Assembly: GCA_015228875.1 (NCBI GenBank)
Contig: JADGCS010000019.1
Location: forward strand, 1 to 49,249
Source: Deltaproteobacteria bacterium
Lineage (GTDB): Bacteria > UBA10199 > JADGCS01
Length of the DNA stretch: 49,249 nt
Reading direction: 5' to 3'
Below the pieces are notes generated by a model. The model made no database searches, was not told the DNA's origin, and saw nothing but the letters and a program-made list of their open reading frames with translations. Position 1 is the first letter of the stretch. Each line of letters opens with the position of its first letter. Below are positions 44,018-49,249 of the stretch, one piece after another. The position numbers and the translations under genes were made by a program.

Positions 44018-45319
44018 ATGAAATTTCCCGGCAAAAGAAAACAAAGACATTATTTTCCCGTAAGCGAACGGGGGCGCATCCCGTTTGATACTTTCCCACA
44101 GAGCCCTCGAAGGGTGTATGTGGCAGGAATCGATCAGCTCATTGTTGATATCGAGGCGCGGGTCGATGACACCTATCTTCAACTCATCGGTATAAAAAAA
44201 GGCCAGTCCGTGATTCTCGATGAAGGCAAGGCCGTCACCATTTACAACGACCTCAAAAATAAAAGACTCATCACCGGTGAATACGCGGGCGGGGCTGTCT
44301 GCAACACTTTGCACAATTATTCGGTATTGAGTGATGATAAATCCGTGGCGTTTGGAACAATCTCAAAAAATATCTCTGTTGGAGACAACGCCTTTAATTA
44401 CATCTGCAACACCAACATGCATGTAGATCTTACCTATCTTCAGCCTGTTGACGGTCCCATAGGCCGCGCGATGTGTTTTATCACACCGGACGGCGAGAGG
44501 ACTTTCGGCATTGCCAAGGGCATGATGAACGAACTTGAAGCGGAGTTCATTGATGCGGATATTATTAATAACGCTGCGGCGCTCCTGATTACCACTTATG
44601 TTCTGCGGGACGAGACTTCTCCAATTTTCAAGGCAACTCTCAAGGCCGTGCGCCTGGCCAAAACACATCATGTTCCGGTTGTATTAAGCCTTGGTACCAG
44701 TGATCTTGTCAGGGCAAAACAGGATTTTCTAAAAAAATTTATTGCAGAATTTGTGACAGTCCTTGCCATGAATGATGACGAGGCTTTTGCCTTAAGCGAT
44801 GAGAACGATCCCCTGCTGTGTCTCAACACACTTCTTGAGATTGCCGATTTTTGTCTTCTCACTGTGGGCGAGCGGGGGCTTTATCTTGGCGGTTATGTTG
44901 ATAAGCCTCACGCCAGGGAGACAACTGAACTTATTATTTCAAAATCAATTCCCGCGTACAACCAGTACGAATTTTCGCGCCCGATGAAAAAGGCAGACTG
45001 TGTAGAAAAAGCCGTCAAGATTTACAGCCACATCAATCCGTACCTTGGTGGACCCGGTGCCATCAGAAGCACCAACGGCGCGGGAGACGGGGCACTGGCC
45101 GCGCTTTTGCACGACATGTCTGCAAATGTTTATCACAGAATTTGTGTCAGTAACTCGCCTAAACACGGTGCTTCGTTCTTGACTTATTCTTCTATCAGCC
45201 AGATATGCAAGTACGCCAACAGGGTGAGTTACGAAATCATCAGCAGAAACTCACCGCGACTCACCAGCGGTCTGCCCGAAAAAGAAGACGGCCTTGAGGA
45301 GTCCTACTGGGAAAGATAA
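44018..45319 (+). CDS. gsk: Inosine-guanosine kinase
   Basis: A PfkB/ribokinase-family enzyme that phosphorylates guanosine and inosine to GMP and IMP in purine salvage. The N-terminus MKFPGKRKQRHYFP is the hallmark of the enterobacterial Gsk group. The 433-residue length is within one residue of the E. coli protein as I recall it. NGAGDGALAALLHD carries the anion hole and catalytic aspartate. VYSHI/IYSHINPYLGGPGAI, YNQYEFSRPM and the C-terminus LEESYWER are also conserved. The start is certain from the conserved N-terminus; GGAG lies nine bases upstream. Gsk of this type has a patchy distribution outside gammaproteobacteria, so transfer is possible. It is flanked on both sides by 85 bp repeats. 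Confidence 0.95.
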   Translation: MKFPGKRKQRHYFPVSERGRIPFDTFPQSPRRVYVAGIDQLIVDIEARVDDTYLQLIGIKKGQSVILDEGKAVTIYNDLKNKRLITGEYAGGAVCNTLHNYSVLSDDKSVAFGTISKNISVGDNAFNYICNTNMHVDLTYLQPVDGPIGRAMCFITPDGERTFGIAKGMMNELEAEFIDADIINNAAALLITTYVLRDETSPIFKATLKAVRLAKTHHVPVVLSLGTSDLVRAKQDFLKKFIAEFVTVLAMNDDEAFALSDENDPLLCLNTLLEIADFCLLTVGERGLYLGGYVDKPHARETTELIISKSIPAYNQYEFSRPMKKADCVEKAVKIYSHINPYLGGPGAIRSTNGAGDGALAALLHDMSANVYHRICVSNSPKHGASFLTYSSISQICKYANRVSYEIISRNSPRLTSGLPEKEDGLEESYWER

Positions 45320-45328
45320 CTCGATGTC

Positions 45329-45413
45329 TAGGAATTTCAAAGTCGACAGAGCGCGGGTGCATTCCTCGCAAAATGAAGGAATTCAACCGCGTCAAAGTCA
45401 AGTTAGTAACTTG
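45329..45413 (+). repeat. 85 bp structured repeat, copy 3
   Basis: Nine bases after the gsk stop and 20 bases before the next ATG. It is nearly identical to copy 2, differing in a few positions including one in the inner hairpin (AAGGAAT). It ends in the same CAAGTTAGTAACTTG. Confidence 0.85.
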
Positions 45414-45433
45414 CAGAATCCAGGAAGCCTGTT

Positions 45434-45919
45434 ATGATGTCTTTTTCGCCTGTTTACAACTTTAGGTCCGTCAAATCTGTTTTGTCCCGTATCGCGATTT
45501 TTGGCGGTTTGGATGACACCCAACTCAAAGTCATTTTAAGCAGAGTGAGGCACGGGCTGTTCAAGACTCACGAGGTCATTTTCGACAAAGGGGATGAGCC
45601 AGATTACATCTACATTGTCAAAAAAGGCAAGATCAGCCTGCTCATTTCCGGTGACAATGTCACTGTAAAGAAAAAGATTCTTAAACCCGGAGACTGTTTT
45701 GGACTCGCCTCGCTGATTGCAATTCATAAACACACGGCCACAGCAACGGCCATCGAAAAGGGTGAGATTCTGGTGCTGTCAAGAAGGGCGCTCATCGAGA
45801 TTCACAAAGTGGACATCAAACTCTTTGCGCTTTTAATGATGAACATCGCAAGAGAACTTGCCCGCCGACTTCAACTCACCGACAACATCCTGCTTCATTA
45901 TCTGGCCAATAAAGATTGA
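45434..45919 (+). CDS. Cyclic-nucleotide-binding-fold (CAP/CRP-like) protein without HTH
   Basis: 161 residues. The cNMP beta-roll runs from FGGLDDTQLKVILSRVRHGL through IYIVKKGKISLLI to KILKPGDCFGLASLIAIHKH. It then ends in helices, with no DNA-binding domain. The phosphate-binding cassette, usually FGE-x-x-L followed by R-x-A, reads FGLASL...KHTATATA. The key glutamate and arginine are therefore missing and cyclic nucleotide binding is doubtful. It could be a structural or protein-interaction version. Start at 45434 or one codon later. Confidence 0.85.
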   Translation: MMSFSPVYNFRSVKSVLSRIAIFGGLDDTQLKVILSRVRHGLFKTHEVIFDKGDEPDYIYIVKKGKISLLISGDNVTVKKKILKPGDCFGLASLIAIHKHTATATAIEKGEILVLSRRALIEIHKVDIKLFALLMMNIARELARRLQLTDNILLHYLANKD

Positions 45920-45975
45920 AACACTATAACGTCGTCACTATAATGCAGAAGCAGACACCCACCCCAAAAGGTTAA

Positions 45976-46068
45976 ATGATTATGAGTGCTGTGATGAGTC
46001 ACCCTCCCATTTTAGTCATTCCTGGTTATGACGGCTCTGGTCCAAACCATTGGCAAACACTCCCTTAA
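45976..46068 (+). pseudogene. Truncated RBBP9/YdeN-type serine hydrolase start
   Basis: The 30-codon ORF reads MSHPPILVIPGYDGSGPNHW then QTLP and stop. That is the diagnostic N-terminus of the RBBP9/YdeN alpha/beta-hydrolase family (normally ~180 residues, with the nucleophile serine further on). AAAGG precedes the ATG. The remainder of the gene is absent: the sequence changes directly into the minus-strand nucleotidyltransferase gene. The break marks the left edge of an inserted or deleted segment. Confidence 0.65.
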
Positions 46069-46745
46069 CCTAACAAAAATTCTATCAATCTCAATCCGGC
46101 CGCACTTGCGCGCCACTTAATCTCTGTCCAGTCTGTATAGGGTTTTTTTAGTGATTTGTAGTTATTGAGTTCTGTCTGGGTCAAATCCCATGGTTTGGGT
46201 TCTGACAATTGCATGGCCAGTTGTTTAAGCACGGACTCATTGTTGTTTTTTTGCGGATACAATTCGTCCATGGGGGCAAGGGCCTGTAAAAATTTTTTTA
46301 CTCCAAGATGGTCAAAGAGCGCTATAAAATCGATGTAGTCACGCGTTGAATTTCTTTTGACAATTAAATAACCCTTTATTCTGAGAATCTCTTCAATTGT
46401 TGGGACACGCAATCCCCTGATAACAGTTGTTTCGAGGGGTTTTTTTCTGATGAGTTGGCGAATACCTGTACGGACACCCTGAAAGTTCCCCAAGATAAGC
46501 ACAGGGGGCTCTATACGGCTTGTTTTCCAGCCAGCCTCGTTTTCTACCTGATTTAAAATTTCAGCAAAACGCGTTTTGAGGTCGGGCAGAATGTGATCAG
46601 CATCAATTGAAACGCGGTGATTGGCATGGAGCGCTGCCGCTGTTCCACCCACGAGGATGGATTCTGGAAATCGGGATTGAAAGATTGATTGTGCTGAAAG
46701 CAAAATCTCCCAGTCGGGAAGTTTGGGCTTCTTGTTGTTTTTCAT
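46065..46745 (-). CDS. Nucleotidyltransferase, AbiEii-type (putative toxin)
   Basis: A 226-residue protein with the nucleotidyltransferase-fold opening ILVGGTAAALHANHRVSIDADHI. This matches the GG-x-A-x-x-x-H-x-x-R-x-S-x-D-x-D pattern of AbiEii/AbiGii-like enzymes, followed by the helix IEEILRIKGYLIVKRNSTRDYIDFIAL typical of the family. Such proteins act as toxins or phage-defence enzymes that modify RNA. It is coupled to the upstream gene by a one-base stop/start overlap (TAATG), fitting a two-gene toxin-antitoxin unit under the promoter at 47.15 kb. Its stop overlaps the truncated hydrolase ORF on the other strand. Confidence 0.78.
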   Translation of the reverse strand: MKNNKKPKLPDWEILLSAQSIFQSRFPESILVGGTAAALHANHRVSIDADHILPDLKTRFAEILNQVENEAGWKTSRIEPPVLILGNFQGVRTGIRQLIRKKPLETTVIRGLRVPTIEEILRIKGYLIVKRNSTRDYIDFIALFDHLGVKKFLQALAPMDELYPQKNNNESVLKQLAMQLSEPKPWDLTQTELNNYKSLKKPYTDWTEIKWRASAAGLRLIEFLLG

Positions 46746-47137
46746 TAAAAAGTCCCCCGTAGATTGTTAAGAAGCTTCTTCCACAGGGATGTTATACCGT
46801 AGATGGGTGTGGCATTAAGGACCCTTTCAAGGGCCTCTGCAACAGAGCCAAAGGGGTGTGTTGTAATGATTTGCCAGAGCGCCTTCCAGTCGTGTACCCC
46901 CCCGTATGTGAGGACCTCTTCAAGATAGACAGGGTCGTCCCATTGTGTTTTTTTAAGGCGTACACTTGGCATGGGGGCCGCCAGTTCTTTTTTCTGTCCC
47001 CAGCGCGCTCGCGCTGCGTGCGTTGAAATGGCCCGGCGCTCCGAAGATAAAAGCGACCGGGCTCGCTTTTTTCCACCAACGCGACCCCATTCTTTAAAGA
47101 CGCACAATGTTTTTTTGGGGATCTTTGCACTGCGCAT
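46745..47137 (-). CDS. Putative antitoxin partner of the AbiEii-type gene
   Basis: 130 residues. The basic N-terminal half (GGKKRARSLLSSERRAISTH, then AARARWG) is a widespread motif in small regulators encoded before nucleotidyltransferases. The second half (LEEVLTYGGVHDWKALWQII) is helical. The start is ATG 47137, three bases after GAGG and about ten after a -10 box. An inverted repeat in the promoter spacer suggests autoregulation. The family name is not recalled with certainty; the antitoxin role is from context. Confidence 0.6.
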   Translation of the reverse strand: MRSAKIPKKTLCVFKEWGRVGGKKRARSLLSSERRAISTHAARARWGQKKELAAPMPSVRLKKTQWDDPVYLEEVLTYGGVHDWKALWQIITTHPFGSVAEALERVLNATPIYGITSLWKKLLNNLRGTF

Positions 47138-47146
47138 ATCCTCTAT

Positions 47147-47174
47147 ATTATGCTTAGGGGGTAAGCATTGTCAA
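47147..47174 (-). promoter_or_regulatory. Promoter with spacer operator for the AbiEii-type pair
   Basis: On the minus strand a perfect TTGACA (47169-47174) and CATAAT (47147-47152) are 16 bases apart. The spacer is a near-complete inverted repeat ATGCTTA-CCCCC-TAAGCAT (47150-47168). Binding there would block RNA polymerase. The ATG is about ten bases beyond the -10. Confidence 0.65.
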
Positions 47175-47226
47175 GAACCAACAACCCACAGTGTAAGGAC
47201 TGATGGGGAGGGGGGGCAGGTCTTGA

Positions 47227-47322
47227 TTATGCATTTGCCTGAAGCTCTGCAAAATCCAGATACATCGTTACAATTCGATTGAGATGATTTAGCTCTGTCT
47301 CGTCCAAATAATTTTTGGCAAC
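47227..47322 (-). pseudogene. RhuM-family protein remnant
   Basis: The minus-strand frame reads VAKNYLDETELNHLNRIVTM then YLDFAELQANA and stop. This matches the conserved C-terminal part of RhuM (virulence RhuM) family proteins, in which AKNYL, ELNRIV and MYLDFAE are hallmarks. Upstream it is cut off by a 31 bp tandem repeat; downstream it stops early. Only ~31 codons remain of a protein of more than 300 residues. Confidence 0.65.
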
Positions 47323-47393
47323 AGGCCTGCAAGACGGAGGTCATCAGACCAACAGGCCTGCAAGACGGAGGTCATCAGACGAGGTCATCAGAC
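47319..47393. repeat. 31 bp tandem repeat, two and a half units
   Basis: Unit 1 is 47319-47349 and unit 2 is 47350-47380, identical, starting CAACAGGCCTGCAAGACGGA. A third partial unit of 13 bases (47381-47393) repeats the 3' end. There are no spacers, so it is not CRISPR. It cuts the RhuM remnant. Confidence 0.9.
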
Positions 47394-47480
47394 AAAAAAG
47401 AAAAACATATCTTATCTTGCTGTATTTACAGTGTTATTTTTGTGAGATGTGTTAACTCCGTCTTGTGATTCTCTTGGTGA

Positions 47481-47548
47481 TTATTTTAGATATCTAAAAT
47501 AACAAAATATAGTTGAAACAGATATCTAAAAGTGTCATTATAAGATAA
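47481..47548 (+). promoter_or_regulatory. Palindromic operator and promoter of the DUF4143-type ATPase
   Basis: 47481-47502 is a perfect 22 bp palindrome centred on AGATATCT. A second AGATATCTAAAA box lies exactly 32 bases downstream (47520-47531), about three helical turns. That box is between TTGAAA (47513-47518) and CATTAT (47536-47541), which are 17 bases apart. The ATG at 47548 is seven bases beyond the -10, so the message would start at the initiation codon. Confidence 0.55.
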
Positions 47549-48903
47549 TGTGGATACCTAGAAAAGAAAAAACATCCAAATTATTAAGAGCCATCACAAA
47601 TTTGAACAAACAGATTTTACTCGTCAGGGGGGCAAGGCAGGTCGGCAAAACCTCTTTTATTCTTGATGCACTTAAAGAACTGAAAGACAAACCTCAAATT
47701 CATGTTAACTTCAACTATCCCTCTTCTTTTAAAATTGACGGTATCGAATATTTTGGCCGTGATTTTTTTGGGCGATCACCACAGGGTGAAACCTTTATAC
47801 AAAATCTCGACCTCCAGTTGAAAAACAGCCAACCCCCTGCCATCGTATTTATTGACGAGGCAGACCGTTACCCGTTGGCCATAGAATCAATCCAGACACT
47901 CGCGGAATTTACTGACCGGTTTAAGATTATCATGACCGGATCAAACCTCGAGAACATCGTGGTTAAAAACGCCGCAACGGGTCGCAAGCAGGGGTTTGAC
48001 CTCTACCCCTTCACCTTCAAAGAATTTCTGTCTGCTGCGGGGCACGACAAAGAAATCGAATATCTCAAAAATATTGACCCATCCCACCACCTGTCCAACA
48101 CCTACATGCATGACAAGCTCACCCTGCTTGTCACTACATACATCAAATTGGGTGGCATGCCGCGAATTTTGGATGCCTTTTTCGACCCTTCATCACAGGC
48201 ACAAGGCATCGATCAACTGATCATCGATCTGACACAAACGATAGAAGAAAACGTCAAGACCGTGCTCGGCGAAAAACAACAACTCTACGAATATCAGGAT
48301 GTCCTGCGAAGGCTGGCATTATCCTCACTGGACACCCTTAAATACACCCACCTGCAGGTACAGCATGCGGGACGAGGCGAGGCAAAAAAACTTGTTCACA
48401 AAACAGTGGGTGCCAGAGTCTCGCATAAAATACGTTTATTCAACGACGAAAAAGACAATTCAAAATTCATTCTTTTTGATTCAGGCATTGTCAATTATCT
48501 GCTCCTGGGTTCCCGGCTATTGCATAACGAACCAGACGACAGAAAAAAAGCAATTCTTTACGAAACCTATGTTGGCAATGAATTAATCTCTGTTTTACCC
48601 GGACGAGACGATTTGATGTACTGGAAATCTTCTAACAAGGCTGAATTGGAATTTACATTTAACCACAAACTCACGGTCGGTATTGATGTTAAGGCTACTG
48701 ACAGGCGCAGTCAATCCTTGGACAGTTTTGCCGTTATGAACAAACAAAACGTTTTTCTTGTCAAGATAAGCAATTCAGAACCAAAATACATCCCGGATTA
48801 TGAGGCCAAAACAGCTTACCACTCCAATAATAAAAAAACCCGATTACTCACTATCCCTCATTACATGACATTTTGTATCCTCGATTTGCTTGAAAAAATT
48901 TAA
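47548..48903 (+). CDS. AAA+ ATPase with DUF4143-like C-terminal domain
   Basis: 451 residues. Walker A GARQVGKTS (28-36), Walker B AIVFIDEADR, sensor MTGSNLEN, then the DLYPFTFKEFLSAAG segment typical of the DUF4143 ATPases. The C-terminal domain, with ILYETYVGNELISVL and LEFTFNHKLTVGIDVKA, resembles a restriction-endonuclease-like fold. These genes are frequent in mobile and accessory regions and their function is not known. No ribosome site precedes the ATG. It is the only intact large gene in the decayed island, with its own operator region. Confidence 0.85.
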   Translation: MWIPRKEKTSKLLRAITNLNKQILLVRGARQVGKTSFILDALKELKDKPQIHVNFNYPSSFKIDGIEYFGRDFFGRSPQGETFIQNLDLQLKNSQPPAIVFIDEADRYPLAIESIQTLAEFTDRFKIIMTGSNLENIVVKNAATGRKQGFDLYPFTFKEFLSAAGHDKEIEYLKNIDPSHHLSNTYMHDKLTLLVTTYIKLGGMPRILDAFFDPSSQAQGIDQLIIDLTQTIEENVKTVLGEKQQLYEYQDVLRRLALSSLDTLKYTHLQVQHAGRGEAKKLVHKTVGARVSHKIRLFNDEKDNSKFILFDSGIVNYLLLGSRLLHNEPDDRKKAILYETYVGNELISVLPGRDDLMYWKSSNKAELEFTFNHKLTVGIDVKATDRRSQSLDSFAVMNKQNVFLVKISNSEPKYIPDYEAKTAYHSNNKKTRLLTIPHYMTFCILDLLEKI

Positions 48904-49056
48904 ATATAACCCGCCAAAAAATATAATTGGCGATGACGGAGGGTGTTGGGGCTTTATCTTCGACTCGCTACACTCGCTCAGCACGGAGATTTTCTTGTGC
49001 TGGACGCAAAGGCCCTCGACGCTTCGTTGCTCAATCAGAAGGGCCTGATTTGAGCG

Positions 49057-49249
49057 AACTGTATGACAGGCGTAATAAGCATCGCCAACGAAATAAAATA
49101 AAAGTTCTGCCTCAACAAGTTGAACAAGAGATGCCATCTTATCGGTTAGTTTGCGTCGGCATCGATTTGAGAAAACCAGTCCTTCGTGAATACGCGCTGA
49201 AAGAGGGACGGCAAACGCGCTCTCCTCAGCACCTACCACCAGAGAAACG
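49057..49249 (-). pseudogene. DDE transposase fragment, truncated by the window edge
   Basis: The frame is open at the right edge and reads VGAEESAFAVPLSARIHEGL, then FSNRCRRKLTDKM and LLFYFVGDAYYACHT. As I recall, the pattern VPLxARIHEGxxxSNRDRR followed later by FYFVADAYYA belongs to a DDE transposase family and includes one catalytic aspartate. After CHTV the frame stays open but no longer resembles a transposase. Together with the short spacing this indicates a broken insertion sequence. The rest of the 346-base stretch after the ATPase gene shows only a weak CGCCAA/TTGGCG hairpin at 48912-48932. Confidence 0.5.

Noticed and set aside
47319-47393. Possible CRISPR array
   Set aside because: The repeats are directly adjacent without spacers and no cas genes are present.
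48844-49056. Full 131-residue minus frame into the ATPase gene
   Set aside because: Only the part from 49057 onward resembles a transposase; the left part is antisense to the ATPase 3' end and looks accidental.
1-49249. tRNA, rRNA and classical riboswitch genes
   Set aside because: No T-loop, anticodon-stem or conserved rRNA segments were seen when reading both strands; a covariance scan could not be run.

Overview
The window reads as chromosome from a Gram-negative, deltaproteobacteria-like bacterium, probably an uncultivated lineage. The basis is the RecA, RpoZ and AlaS sequences, a sigma-54 response regulator, many lipoproteins and periplasmic proteases, and a hydrogenase-4-like membrane complex. 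This placement is inference from protein character, not from a database search. Base composition is close to even. No rRNA, tRNA or CRISPR array was seen.

Region 1 (1-9.7 kb): the 3' end of a giant repetitive fibre/adhesin-like gene whose start lies outside the window, then a long inverted repeat, then dus and alaS on the minus strand. Region 2 (9.7-17 kb): a six-gene operon hyfB-C-E-F-G-I. The large subunit has lost all four NiFe-binding cysteines, so this is best read as an energy-converting-hydrogenase-related (Ehr) complex, a complex-I-like ion pump, and not a hydrogenase. Region 3 (17-18.4 kb): a MITE-like element, hairpins, a DUF4258/YgiT-type toxin-antitoxin-like pair and one copy of a dispersed repeat.

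Region 4 (18.4-27.5 kb): an envelope block bracketed by two inverted copies of a ~220 bp repeat. It holds a large beta-propeller-like lipoprotein, a PlsC-type acyltransferase, and four small or medium secreted proteins. One of the four is an M48 protease, and three share a motif PxPL[YF]xxPV[HK][LI] next to the predicted signal-peptide end. A MetH+-symporter-type transporter and a frameshifted CxxC gene complete the block. Region 5 (27.7-29 kb): two divergent toxin-antitoxin operons, RelE-type and VapBC, sharing one control region. Region 6 (29-36 kb): an envelope-quality and regulation block with a lipoprotein, a Do/HtrA protease, a two-domain M16 protease, an NtrC-type regulator and rpoZ. 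Region 7 (36-40 kb): an excisionase-type HTH protein, an ATPase of the archaeal-ATPase/DUF234 type and a DHA2 multidrug exporter.

Region 8 (40.2-46 kb): a CBS protein, recA, two secreted hypothetical proteins, inosine-guanosine kinase (gsk) and a degenerate cNMP-binding-fold protein. Three same-strand copies of an 85 bp hairpin-rich repeat are interspersed here. Region 9 (46-49.2 kb): a decayed mobile/defence island with a truncated hydrolase start, an AbiEii-type nucleotidyltransferase pair, a RhuM remnant, tandem repeats, a DUF4143-type ATPase behind a strong palindromic operator and a transposase fragment at the right edge.

Five good sigma-70-type promoters (alaS, hyfB, the CBS gene, the AbiEii-pair antitoxin and the 47.5 kb ATPase) put the predicted transcript start within about 0-4 bases of the start codon. 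This suggests leaderless or near-leaderless messages.
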